The notes: a model not told the origin generated them from the sequence alone. A stretch of DNA of 64,000 bases from Arachnopeziza araneosa (GCA_003988855.1 QYAI01000016.1:499648-563647); one strand, 5' to 3'. Positions 11,240-22,998 are shown, numbered from the stretch's first letter. A program made the numbers and translations.

Positions 11240-12989
11240 CTACTTTCGTAAGTTATCTCTTTCGTTTTTTTCAAAAGTAGCTGAGTTACCTAACGAAAAT
11301 ATAAACACGATAATGACAGGCATCCAGAGTAAAAGAGCTAGGACTTGTCCGAACCCCATCTGGCCCTCAGACCATGCATCCCCTCCTATCTTCTTCATCA
11401 TGTCTCGCAGATGTAGCACATATACTACTTCAGAGCACAGCGAGAATGTGCAGAGGAATGCAATGAACAGATGAGCGTGGGTGAATGCGGCATACCAGGA
11501 CGGATATCTTTCTCTGAAAGAGCTTATGCTCCCATCCAATATTCGAGCAGAACAGGGGTTTGTATCAAATAGTAGTCGACGAGAAAAGAAGGTCCCCGAC
11601 ATGATGCGTTTGACCAAGACTGTAGCAGTCAGGATAATTCTTACCAAGAGAGCGGGAACGAGAAATGTGACGCTGTAGAAGAATGGACTGCTGAGGACAG
11701 GTCCCAAGCTGATTGACAAAACAGGGTTTATCTCCGAATTCAAAGCCCTTGTCGTGAATGGTAAATACCAGTGCAAATGTAGCCAGGACAAACAGACAGT
11801 CTGTCAAGCAAACGGCGATAATAGCTAGCTGCTCAAATTCGGTCCCGAAAAGATCGAAGAGACTGTAGTTGATGCTGACAAAGATCAAAAGCGTGTTGGA
11901 CGTAATAAAGGTAGCGCTCATGGCAATGTTAAGTTGGTAGTACGAGCCTGTGTCGTCAGCAAGGCTTGTAAATTCCATAAACAAGAGAGCGACGCTCAGG
12001 GAGAGCGCGAGTCCCATGGCGCAACCAGTTAAAGCTCCTCTACTGCTCTTTGCAGCCTTAAACCAAGGAGACAAGGATGGGATACTATCAAAGTCGACAA
12101 TCCTTCCAAGCACCCAGCAGATAACGCTGAGAATCACCAAGAGGGATCCCATCAAGTAAGATACAATGGCCTTATTTGTCAGAATTTATGATGTTACAAA
12201 TGATTGATCTTGGAATGGACTCACCCCGGGACCTGCTATATCGGGATTACCAGTGAAAGAAGCAGCTAGACAAAGTTAGGGCATGCATCTGTCGCATACG
12301 GCAGCAATTTGTGAGGTATTGTAGAAGATACCGACGTCTGGTACAGAATACCCGGCCCATAACTTTAGCTCATCGTCAGACATATCTTTGAGCATAGGCG
12401 GTAAAGCGTTTTGGAGCATTGAAAGCCCAGAGGCGCTGGTGAGGTTTTGAGAGGGTGGTGTCAGGGCCGTGATCCATTTAAATTTTCCTATGCTGTTCAC
12501 AACCCAGCCTGTTTCGGATCCCGAGTTAGAGCGCTGTGAGTTGCTAACTGCACATATCGAATCAGCGAAATAAGTCGCTGTCGCGGTGCAGTTCTGTGTC
12601 AGGTCGAGATTCTCAAAGGCGAGTGCTTTGCCTAAAATCGGGGCCACACATTCTGCTTGGATGGTTCTCACGGCGGTCTCAGCCCAAAAATGTGGACTGG
12701 AACCGCCGATGTAATTATAAAAATCGACGAGTTCCACCTTATTGGTCGTTTGAAGGTGGAAAGGGAGGGCAGATTGAAGGAAGATAGCATTGAGTGTGTC
12801 GTTTGAAGGAAGATATTGATTCAGGTCTTGATAAGCTTTTGCATCTAACCATTGAATGGCAATTGCACAATTGGCGGCATAATTTAGAGGTTGAAGAACT
12901 GTGAAAATGTTACTGGTATTCAACGACATGGCAATAATATAAATTGGCGTGAGAATATTTCTTGAAGGAGCTTGTAGCTTTAGCATCAT
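11240..12989 (-). pseudogene. Decayed multi-pass membrane protein gene of a fungal family of unknown function
   Basis: The reading runs from ATG 12989. The N-terminal part is an extracellular-looking region with many possible N-glycosylation sites and cysteines (to about 12279). A TAA at 12276-12278 interrupts the frame, after which the same frame continues (CLAASFTGNPDIAGPG) to a clean 54-nt intron at 12171-12224 (GTGAGT...AAG). Then come AIVSYLMGSLL and about seven membrane helices. A one-base shift of frame occurs near 11715-11730, after the segment GFEFGDKP; the protein continues as VLSISLGPVLSS and runs to a natural-looking end at 11240. Two lesions in an otherwise coherent 560-residue protein suggest a recent pseudogene or assembly errors. 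No function is known to me for the family. Confidence 0.7.
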
Positions 12990-14537
12990 AGAGAACTTGG
13001 CCTTTATAAGATTTCATGTTGAGTCACTTATGCCAAGATAGAGTTGCCAAGATGAATTTTCCAAGATGAAGTTGCCAAGGTGAAGTTGCCAAGGTGAAGT
13101 TGCCAAGATAAGACAAGCATTGTCGACGAAAGAGTGGACTTCCACTTGACATGCGAGTGAAGAATAAACTCAGCTCACGCCAGATGGCAGTCAGGTTTAA
13201 GGATCATTGATAAAGCAAATTACTATCATAAAAAAAACTCAGAAAGCTTCTTATACATAAGCAAGGGATGATGTCAACATCTTCCATAAGCGATGTTAGC
13301 ACTTGCGCTTGGACATGTCTGGTCGCGAAATGAGGACGAAACAACGATTTAACATCGTCGTGTCAAGGAAGTTTTACACAGATTCAAATCTTCGTTGTGG
13401 GATGGAATTTCGGTGAGTGTAGCCAAGATACTTGGCTTGTGGCGGTGCAAGAAAATGACCTTCCCGTGCAGCCAAGACGAAAAATGAAGTGCCGCCACCC
13501 ATAATCGCCGCCCGCTCTCCGGACTATTAGCAGTGGCCAAATTTTTTGAAGCGACAAGATTTACCTCGGAAATCCATTTTCTGCGCCCTTTCGACTAGAG
13601 CCATTTTGGATCCCTTGGTCAAAGAGCACGTGACTAGTAACTCAGCTTTACAATGGAATGTCGAAATATGGTGGGTTGTTTTGACCTCATTGTAAAGTCA
13701 CGGAGTATATCATATGGTGATTGAGCTATTGCTAAAATCCGCTATTACTCAACCACTCAAAACCAAATTTTTGGCGACGGGATCGGAGGTGCGTGGGACG
13801 TTGACGAGGAGGAAAAAATACATGTTGGCTAGTGATTGGAATTGGCTTGAAGTCGAGCGCTACAGGTACCTATGAGATTAGAGATCTGGACATAGGTTCA
13901 CAGGATGTGGGGTGTAGAAGTGTGGCATAGTTTGAGTGTTTCGTGTAGCAGGGATGTCAAGGGACTGTACTATCACGAGACCAGGGCTTGGAGGTTAGGG
14001 CAAGACCGGTGGCCTTTAAGGACCCGGCACCATAGTTGGCAATGAATCAGCTTTTTCATGAATTCTTCTTGCCTCCCAACAAGGGAGGAGGGAGAGTCTG
14101 CGGAACACAGTAGAGTGTCTGTCGAATGTAAAGCGTGTATGAAGTGTATGAAAGCGTCTTTGTGGTACTCTTCGATGATTAGTTCGTTTTGTAGGAGATT
14201 GTTAGATTGTGTGGAGTAAGAATCGGTGTTCAAGTGCTGGAGTGAGCAGAAGGCGGCATCGTGGAGGTTTGGATGGCGGTAACTTAAGGGGGTGAGCCGC
14301 TAGTGATGAGCAATCGAGCAGAAGTGGCCAGATTTAACAACCGATATTGCAACAAAATATTGGAATTGAGCTACCAAAATGGTCTATGCTAGTCTAGCGT
14401 GTTCGGAGATCATGAAGTGGAAGTACTCTCAGTACAACATCAACATCAGCTCTCCTAAATCTCATTGCTAAAATAATTCAAAACGAACGTAGATATTGTG
14501 AATTACTTGAAAAAAACACAAACTGCGAGAAAAAATA
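12990..14537. other. Intergenic region of 1.5 kb
   Basis: Contains a short tandem repeat (13032-13110) and otherwise nothing I can support. Confidence 0.45.
13032..13110. repeat. Short tandem repeat, unit about 14 bp, five to six copies
   Basis: Imperfect copies of GTTGCCAAGRTGAA follow one another just upstream (5') of the decayed membrane protein gene. Unlike the 16.7-18 kb array, the copies contain no splice signals on either strand. Confidence 0.75.
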
Positions 14538-17500
14538 CTAATGAATCTGTGCGAGAGCGTGTTGACCATCAAAACATATGAAACGCTTCTGGATCCAACC
14601 CATTCCAACCCTTTCAAAGTTCCCACGTCCAACGTGCAATTTGCATTCCTTAACGAATAGTACGTAATATTTCTGGCTTTCATTCTTTGTGAGAGGACCC
14701 CTTCCTATTATAGCACATCGTACTGTTGAGACATTTTGTGGATAAACGTCGAAGCGTAAAGATCCGACTCCATTATGCAAATGGTGTATCAGGCCGTCAG
14801 GATTGATCTCGCAATTTTGAAGTTGCTTCACTCGAGCCTGCAAGACGTGACTATTTTTCGTTGGACTATCTGCCTCGTTTTTTGCCCTGAACCATACAAC
14901 CTGAACATCCATATCCCACTCAACACGGCGTTCAGTGTCTAAGTATTGGATCGGCCCGTGATATGCCATCCAAGACCACGTTTCAGGAGATGCTTTCTCA
15001 TCCGTGTAAGATATACGCCTCATGTCGTCATTCTGTGACCGTTGCCACAAGAGGCTTCGGTGAAGAAAGTAATCAAAGATACCGTATGTGGCATTGGTAT
15101 TCCAGACTTTGGCTAACGCTCCTGCTAACGAATCGATCGCAATAGGCCTGTCTGTCTCAAATGTAAGGTCTAAGTTCGAGTAATCCATAAAGAGAGATTG
15201 GAAAAGGCCGATTTGAGCCGACGTAGAACGATCCTCAATAGAACGAGGAAATTCAGGGTCACGTCGAAAAGAGGAGCGAGGGCTGATTTATTAGCTGTCA
15301 GCAAGCTTCTTAGATGAACTCTTAATAAAATAACGAAAGCAAAATGTCAAAGACAGACAATCTTGCCTTTTGACCAATCTCCATAGTAACTTACTTAAAC
15401 ATATGAGTTAGTGTTTCGCAACGCACCCCACCGCCACACTCCCAGTACGTTTGCCTCTTTGTAAAATGGATAGTTCGGCGTGATAAGGCTCGTTCCTGGA
15501 ACACCCATGCCCGCTTATTCAAATTACCCTCTTCTACATCACCAGTGAAGTCATCGATTGATGTACTAACATAAACTTTGCCATGTGAAGATTGAGGTAC
15601 CATCACCCATTGATAATCTTCCTGCGGTCGGTTAAGAAACCCTTTAGTTGAGTCTTCGGCGGAAGTAGCGGCAATCGTATAGTAAGCGTTCCTGAAGACT
15701 GTTTCCATCTTCTTGGCTTCAGTGTCCCAATTCCCATCCTTACCTTGAATGATACAGAGTGAGTCGATCCAGAGGTATTGCTGACCGAGTTCTCGAGTAA
15801 CTCTTATCGCATCTTGAAATGTCTGCGGCAAGTCTTCAACTACAAATCCTTGCATCCTCTGCTCCACCTTCTCGCGGGTAGTATTCCACTCATCCCTCTG
15901 TTTTTGCTGTTCCCCCGATAGTTTGCCCCAGCAATGGGACAGCGCGACATAGTGTTTTCCTTGGCTTATTTTCTCTGTCGGAATAAGCTTCACAATGATA
16001 CCATCTCCTACATCAATGACATTTGTTGGCATTACGGCTTCATAAAGATTGGGACAGCACCCATCAGGCCTATTTTTCGAACATCTGCCATCATTACAAA
16101 CTCGAATCCATTCCTTGATCAGTTCGAAATGATCCGAGCTGCCTGATTTTAGAAATCCGGGATATCCAGTCTGAATTAGTGCCGGCCTTCGAGAATCATC
16201 CCAAGGTTCTGTATAATATTAGCTGTCTATTCAACATGCTCAATAAACTGGGACAGCTTTACACACCCGACACAGCACATATTCTTACGTATTGCCGAGC
16301 TTGAAGAAGTTGCGTGTGGCGATCTTCCTCTCTTATCACCTTAGAGATTTTTAAAAGGATTTGACAGAGATCGCAGCAGTCTTGAAAGTGATTCAATGAA
16401 GACAGAGTGAAATTTAAGTCAATCTTGTGACAACGATCGCACAAATTTTGAGATTTTTCATCACTCAACGTCGAATTGAACCGAATTCTTGCATCATCAA
16501 GCGGATAGATCCATTTGTCATTTGCATACTGAATTTTATTTTTTCAGCTATTTCAGGATTCAACACTGGCAAGTGTATCACACAACTCACAAACTAGTGA
16601 AGTAAGAAGATGCATATTTAAATATTTTGTCAAGATAATATGTGAATACTCACGTTCTATTTTGCCAAAACGTCGCTGCAATTAGCAGCTGTTTTTCTTT
16701 GCGTTTTAAGCAATACTTACAAACTATATTTAGTTAGCAGCTGTCTTTCTTTGCGTTTTAAGCAATACTTACAAACTATATTTAGTTAGCAGCTGTCTTT
16801 CTTTGCGTTTTAAGCAGTACTTACTTCCTATATTTAGTTAGCAGCTGTCTTTCTTTGCGTTTTAAGCAGTACTTACTTCCTATGTTTAGTTAGCAGCTGT
16901 CTTTCTTTGAGTTTTAAGCAGTACTTACATCCTATACTTAGTTAGCAGCTGTCTTTATTTGAGTTTTAAGCAGTACTTACATCCTATATTTAGTTAGCAG
17001 TTGTCTTTCTTTGAGTTTTAAGCAGTACTTACTTCCTATATTTAGTTAGCAGCTGCCTTTCTTTGAGTTTTAAGCAATACTTACTTCCTATATTTAGTTA
17101 GCAGCTGTCTTTCTTTGCGTTTTAAGCAGTACTTACATTCTATATTTAGTTAGCAGCTGTCTTTCTTTGCAGTTTAAGTAGTACTTACATCCTATATTTA
17201 GTTAGCAGCTGTCTTTTTTTGCGTTTTAAGGTTTTAAGCAGTACTTACACTCTATATTTAGTTAGCAGCTGTCTTTTTTTGCATTTTAAGCAATACTTAC
17301 AAACTATATTCACTTAGCAGCTGTCTTTTTTGCGTTTTAAGCAGTACTTACAAGCTATATTTAGTTAGCAGCTGTTTTTCTTTGCGTTTTAAGCAGTACT
17401 TACAAGCTATATTTAGTTAGCAGCTGTTTTTCTTTGCGTTTTAAGCAGTACTTACATACTATATTCAGTTAGCAGCTGTCTTTTTTTGCATTTTAAGCAA

Positions 17501-18178
17501 TACTTACATTCTATATTTAGTTAGCAGCTGTCTTTTTTTGCATTTTAAGCAATACTTACTTTCTATATTTAGTTAGCAGCTGTCTTTTTTTGCATTTTAA
17601 GCAATACTTACTTTCTATATTTAGTTAGCAGCTGTTTTTCTTTGCAGTTTAAGCAATACTTACTTGCTATATTTAGTTAGCAGCTGTCTTTCTTTGCGTT
17701 TTAAGCAGTACTTACATCCTATATTTAGTTAGCAGCTGTCTTTCTTTGCGTTTTAAGCAGTACTTACATCCTATATTTAGTTAGCAGCTGTCTTTCTTTG
17801 AGTTTTAAGCAGTACTTACATCCTATATTTAGTTAGCAGCTGTCTTTCTTTGAGTTTTAAGCAGTACTTACTTCCTATATTTAGTTAACAACTGTCTTTC
17901 TTTGTGTTTCTAAGCAATACTTACATGCTATATTCAGTTAGCAGCTGTCTTTCTTTAGAGTTTTAAGTAGTACTTGCAGGCTATATTTAGTTAGAAGCTG
18001 CTTTTCTTTGTATTTTCAAATAGTTCTTACTTCCTATGAAATATTCTTATCAGCAACAGACACTCTAATAAGTTTTAGAACTTACCAATTCATATTTGCC
18101 GCCGTCCTTCCCGCTATTTGGAGGGTGGGGAATTTTCATTTTCCTTTGGGGATATTTAATCATCTTCTTAGAGGCCAT
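14538..18178 (-). CDS. HET-domain protein with an array of 28 single-codon microexons
   Basis: Predicted incompatibility or cell-death protein of 665 residues. Exon 1 (18086-18178) encodes a Lys-rich 31-residue start and ends on a whole codon (GAA TTG, then GTAAGT). The next 28 exons are 3 nt each (16591-18033) and encode residues 32-59. Exon 30 is 16267-16528, exon 31 is 15395-16208 and exon 32 is 14538-15282; their introns are 58 and 112 nt. Frame is kept from the ATG to the TGA/TAA end. Residues 60-205 hold CDRC and CCDLC cysteine pairs and FELIKEWIRVC; the HET domain starts at YVALSHCWGK (about 233) and includes YLWIDSLCIIQ, YYTIAATSAED and RAWVFQERALSRR. If the array is skipped as one intron, frame is still kept. 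The body is intact, unlike most HET genes nearby. Expression needs RNA evidence. Confidence 0.8.
16529..18085 (-). repeat. Tandem intron array: about 49-nt introns separated by 3-nt microexons
   Basis: Introns 2-27 are copies of one another, mostly 49 nt: donor GTAAGTAYTG, branch GCTAACT, acceptor ATATAG. Lengths: intron 1 is 52, 2-4 are 50, 15 is 48, 17 is 57 (an 8-bp internal duplication), 27-29 are 64, 60 and 62. Microexons, left coordinate and codon on the gene strand: 18031 GAA, 17978 CCT, 17925 CAT, 17872 GAA, 17820 GAT, 17768 GAT, 17716 GAT, 17664 CAA, 17612 AAA, 17560 AAA, 17508 AAT, 17456 TAT, 17404 CTT, 17352 CTT; 17301 TTT, 17249 AGT, 17189 GAT, 17137 AAT, 17085 GAA, 17033 GAA, 16981 GAT, 16929 GAT, 16877 GAA, 16825 GAA, 16773 TTT, 16721 TTT, 16654 AAC, 16591 TTT. 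Twelve are Asp or Glu. Neighbouring copies often share the codon, which suggests growth by local duplication. Intron 3 uses a GC donor. One microexon is never more or less than 3 nt. Confidence 0.85.
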
Positions 18179-19841
18179 GGGATCGAATATATTAGCAATG
18201 CAAACCTATAGCCTGACAAGGATTTTCCAGTAGCTGGCCACGAGTAAGCAGGGTAGGTAAATGGGGATTCGAACTTTATCAACAGATCCTCCAGTCTCAT
18301 GCGCTTCTTGCTGTCGTAAGCTTTTCGAACATTGAGACGAGGCAAGAAATTTCCTGTGATCAGCGTGGGAAACGAGGCGATCTGGAATAAAACCCCGCAG
18401 GTGTACACGTGTAGCATTGAGAATGGAGAGGTAGTTTTAATTGGTAGATTTCATTCGCATATCGTTATTGGTGGTACTAAGAGACACCTTGCTCGCTCAG
18501 ATTAATAATGCAAGCCATGTAGTGGCTATCGTATCATTACTTAGCACAAGCCATAAAGCTTCACAAGCCTATCAAAATCCTCCATTGTACTGATAGATTG
18601 TGGGAGGCAAGGAGATAGGTCTCTTCATATTGTGTGGCTTTCCCGGCCATTGCCTTACCGCCAATCATGAATACTCGGTGAGAGCTATTTTTTGCACTCT
18701 CTGAACGTAGTTGCTTTCGTCACACGAGATCTTGCGCTCCATATTCACATACCTCAACTATTTTCGATCCTTCATCTAGCGGATAAAAAGAGCGAGATGC
18801 GGCTACTGAGTAGGTCTGGATTAACCATAAACCACTTTTATCAAGATCTAGAGATGAGAGTGATCAAGCGAAAGTTGGAGAATTCGGACCCATTGAATAC
18901 GTAGCCTGATCACGAGCTTTACGTGACTCAAGTCTGAACACAGGCAAGGGAGACTTCCTCCCCTCACTTGTCTTGTGTTATTGAGTTTTAGAGCCTATGG
19001 GTTAGACCTTTGCTGTTTATGGAGCTTGTGAATAGACACGTTTGTCCTGGTGGCGAGTGAGCTTTTGGTTGCTCTTCGATTGCGAAACCCAGAGATTTTA
19101 TCACGTGGTCCAAATGGCAAATGCAGATTTTGTCAGGAGGCGCTCAGCTACGGTGGGACATAATCTTGGGGAGCAATATCTATCCTACCTGCGAACTGGG
19201 GTAAGCTTTTATCAGTGGATAATCAGCGTTCCGAGTCAATACATATTCAATTATTTTATCAACTAACCAACAAACCCACAAAGTCCATTTTGAATGGACT
19301 GTTGCTTTAGCTTAATTCTACAAAGACCACGTCGCCTCAGCCCTGATCATCTCAACTCTCTAATAATGACACCGACTCCATCTTTACTCGGAATCTTTCT
19401 GTTATGGAATCTCAGTCTCGAAAGTCACAATCTCATTAGGGCTGACGAGTTGATGCACGGCCTCATGCTCGCATCGGGAACACCAATTGTTGACTATACT
19501 GGAAACTAGGCTCTGGACGCTACAGTATATCTCCAAAGTGATTAGCTGCATCAGACTGCTAGTGAGTGATCTTTAAGAACCGCTTGATGTCATCGTGTGG
19601 TTTCATGAGACGGAGGCTGACGAGTTCACGTAACTCATTATTTTTAGTGATTACTACCCCCTCAATTCGAACAGTGGCATGATATAATCTTGACTGTGGA
19701 TGCCTAGATGTAGGATAAATTCTCTGAAATCCCTTTCCGAGGACTAGCTCTTTCATTCATCACCTCATTCAGCGCTACAAACCCCTCTTGAACCTCATTC
19801 ATTATCACTTTGGATCTTCCTGAACCTCATCCACCATCACC
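18179..19841. other. Intergenic region of 1.7 kb, promoter side of the microexon HET gene
   Basis: The stretch next to 18178 is the expected leader of the minus-strand HET gene. A minus-strand frame of 85 codons (18160-18417) overlaps the exon 1 start and has no motif. Other short frames (18692-18904, 19042-19266, 19294-19509) are not supportable. Confidence 0.4.
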
Positions 19842-21115
19842 ATGTCCTCAACGCCCCTCAAAATCGCTATCCTGGGTGCAGGAATAGGTGGACCTGCATT
19901 CGCTCTTGCCATGGCTCTGCCTCTACCTCTCATAAAATCCACATTTCCGAGCGTCTTGCCTCAACCTCCACCGTTGGCTTCGCTTTCCGGATAACACCCA
20001 ACTCGGAGCGGTGTCTACAAGCCATCGGAACCAATGTCCTTGCTGGCGGTGCCGTGGCCGCAAATGCCCTCCGCATGATGAATGAGCGCGGTGATACTAT
20101 CATGGAGTTCGTGGAGGATCGGACGAAACCTGCTGCTGGACCAGGCGGAGTCGGTGTGTTTACGGGTAGACCACAGGTGCACAGGCAGCTCATGGAGGCC
20201 TGTGTTGCCCATGGGGTAGGTATTACCTATGGTATTTCCGTTGCAGTGGATGTGAACTCTACTTCTTTGGTCTTTGAATCTAGGGAGAAGGAAGCATTTG
20301 ATCTCATTGTTACGGCGGATGAGGTGCATTCCTCTACTCGGCCATTGATCATTGATGAAAAATAGTATTCTTTGATGGATAGCACGGGACATAGCGCTTT
20401 CCGATTCATGGTTGAGATGGAGAAGGTGCGAAATGATTCCTTGATGAAAAACCTAGTGGATGAGAACGCACGAATGTTCTTGTGGAGGGGGATGAAAAGA
20501 GAATCTTGGTTTATCCCGTAGATGAAGAGGAGTGGTTGAATATCACTTGTACGCATCCTGCTGAACTATCATCTAAGGAGACTTCAGAGGGAGGAGAAAA
20601 TGATGACCTGGGTAAGTGGTCTTCTTGTTATCTTTCTAAGGATAAACATTGAAAGTATGTTAACATAGAGATAAAGGGCTACCACAAAGTATCTCTTGAG
20701 AAAATCCTGAGCATCTATGACACGTTTGAACCGCGTGTGAAGCGCATCTTCGAACTCGAACCGGCTGACGGTTTTCGCGCGTGGCAATTGCAAGATATGG
20801 ACGAGACTCCTCGCTGGGGTCGGAATGGCACTGTTCTCCTAGGTGATGCGGCGCATCCCGTATCAACGTTTGGATTTTCAGGCGCGAGCATGGCGATTAA
20901 AGATGCCTTGACTTTGAGCGTGGTGTTGACGGATGTCGAGAAGCATCAGGAAACCGAGAGCTGCAGTTGTTAGGGAAAAGAGTAGACTGATTGGGAAGGG
21001 TGTCGAGGATGGGAAATTTATGGGTGAGTATATGGGGTTTTTGAAGGGCTATGATATTGTAAGTGAGGCGGAGAAGGAGTTGGCGAAGTGGAAGGAAGAG
21101 AAGAGGGTATTGTAA
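19842..21115 (+). pseudogene. Broken FAD-dependent aromatic monooxygenase (salicylate-hydroxylase-like)
   Basis: Relic of a class A flavoprotein monooxygenase. The ATG at 19842 starts a Rossmann fold with GAGIGG, but the frame shifts near 19915-19925. The second frame carries the middle of the protein to DEVHSSTRPLI and ends in TAG at 20363. A third shift follows in the segment about 20480-20500. After a plausible intron (GTAAGT at about 20611 to TAG near 20670), the frame RAWQLQDMDE...LLGDAAHPVSTFGFSG gives the second FAD motif (GDAAHP). A last shift near 20940 precedes the C-terminal tail that ends at 21115. At least four lesions make it non-functional. The intact ancestor would have been about 400 residues. 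Confidence 0.8.
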
Positions 21116-22998
21116 AGAGATTCGATTTTGGAAGGTGGCGAGGTTTCATTTCGAATTTTTTTTCGCGTTGAGGGCCTAACCAAGAACCTTAGCTGCTCTT
21201 CAGGATTTCCTCATGCTATCTATCGTATTTCACACAAGGAAAAAGTATTGATGTTAGGGACGGAAAAATCAAACAAACAAACTGATTGAAAGTAGTAGGA
21301 AAGCGAAAACAGCAGAGATATCGAGAGCACCATAGAATCCGACGGCCAAACTACGCCCTACCTACTGAATGTAAAGAAACTTTCATATAAATCAAGCACA
21401 AAACAGTTTTCTTCCCCCGCTCTAAGCAAACCACTGTATCTGGAGCCCTCAAGTAGCTCCAATGAGTTGGCCCAATGAATGTGCCGAAATTTTCAAACTC
21501 GAGCTCTTTCGAAACCAAAAAGAAAAGAATCAAGAAAGTCTTTTATAGACTTCTCAGCAGGCCACAATTACTCTTTCTTTCTCCGACTTAGCGAATTGTG
21601 GGGTAAATATAGTAGTGAATGATAAGAATAGTGATTAGAGAGGGCGGATGGGTTATTTAAGCACTGGTTTCTGCAGAGAACTGAAAATGGTATGGAAATC
21701 GACACAAACTGTTCAACCCTGGTGGAACCATGAACCATTGAACCATGTTAATGGCATTTGCTGATTGAAGATATGTCGAGTGTTGAGGGAGAGGTTAAGG
21801 ATGAAGAAGATTTGATGGCAACATAAGAATCGATAGCAACACAAGAATCGACAACGAAACATTCTCTCCTCCTACAGTTTAAATTCCCTCAAATAGAACT
21901 TCTCTTGCACTAACTCTTCGATATCTAATCCAACAAGGCCGTTGGTCCGCAGCTCGGAAATGATAATTTCCTTAACCGTCCAGAAAAATGATGAGTAGAG
22001 CAGGGCAAAGAGAGACACCTTATATGTTTCTATAAAGTCCCCATCACTCCTCAAACTAAATGCGAGTGAATATATTTCGTTTCCCCACGTCTTGTGATCA
22101 CTCCAGCTGCAAGGGAAGTATATAAAACCACACGTCGCAAACCGTTCGTTGAGTTTCAAACAACCCGATTCTGGTCTTGCGCTATGAGGAGTTTACTGTT
22201 TGCCTAACTGGAAACCATCCACAGAGACACAAGGAAACATTAGAATTGATATTTGTGGTGTTTTTGGAATACGGGAAGTGGAGAGTGCATGTGAGAAGTG
22301 AGTGTGTAGAAGATGAAATTTGGATGAGATTTGAGAGCAAAGAGTGAGTGAAGTGGATTTGACAACTGGAAAATAATCGATAGTGAGATAGGCTAGGGTG
22401 AGAATAAACAGAACCTAAAGAAAGCGAGATAAGCAGCTCTCCTTTTGTCAGCTCCAGGAGTTGACTCAATGCCACTCCTTCAGATCTAGGACGTGCTCGA
22501 TATTGAAGAACACAGGAGAGGTTGGATTGATTCAAGCACACCCATGTGCTTGACCTCTATACATAATTTAGATCCTAAAAACAAACAAGTATTTTACCAA
22601 GTCAAGCTCCAACAAGAAGGAAAAAGACCGACGGGAGCAACTCAAGTAAGGAGCTTGACGAACTGGAAGTAGCTCACCACAACATCCCGAACCATTCAGG
22701 ATTGACAACTTAATTTGTATCGTGAATAAATGGGGAGTACAGTTTATATACTCCAAAATCCGACGACAACATTCACACTTGCGAATAGGAATGTTTTGAT
22801 TGATGAATGCCCTACAATTGGTGAAGCATATCATGAGAGATATTGGCATAGAACAAACTCTTTCTTAACCTTTAGCATAGCTGTGAAACGCCGAAGATTA
22901 GATCATGGAGATATCTATGCTTGTTGGGATGCTGTGTGGAAGAAGGAAGGTGTTAAATTACCAATTTATTTAATACATCCTAATCATATCATTCAAAG
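21116..22998. other. Intergenic region of 1.9 kb
   Basis: AT-rich. No gene supported apart from the weak open frame at 22730-23002, which overlaps the thiolase end. Confidence 0.4.

Noticed and set aside
16680..18030. CRISPR array or plain minisatellite
   Set aside because: Regular repeats with variable spacers recall CRISPR, but the spacers are 3 nt and the host is a fungus. A plain minisatellite does not explain full splice signals in each unit, phase-0 joints at both ends, or variation limited to the triplet.
18160..18417. 85-codon minus-strand frame upstream of HET exon 1
   Set aside because: It is in another frame than exon 1, has no recognised domain, and is best seen as leader sequence.
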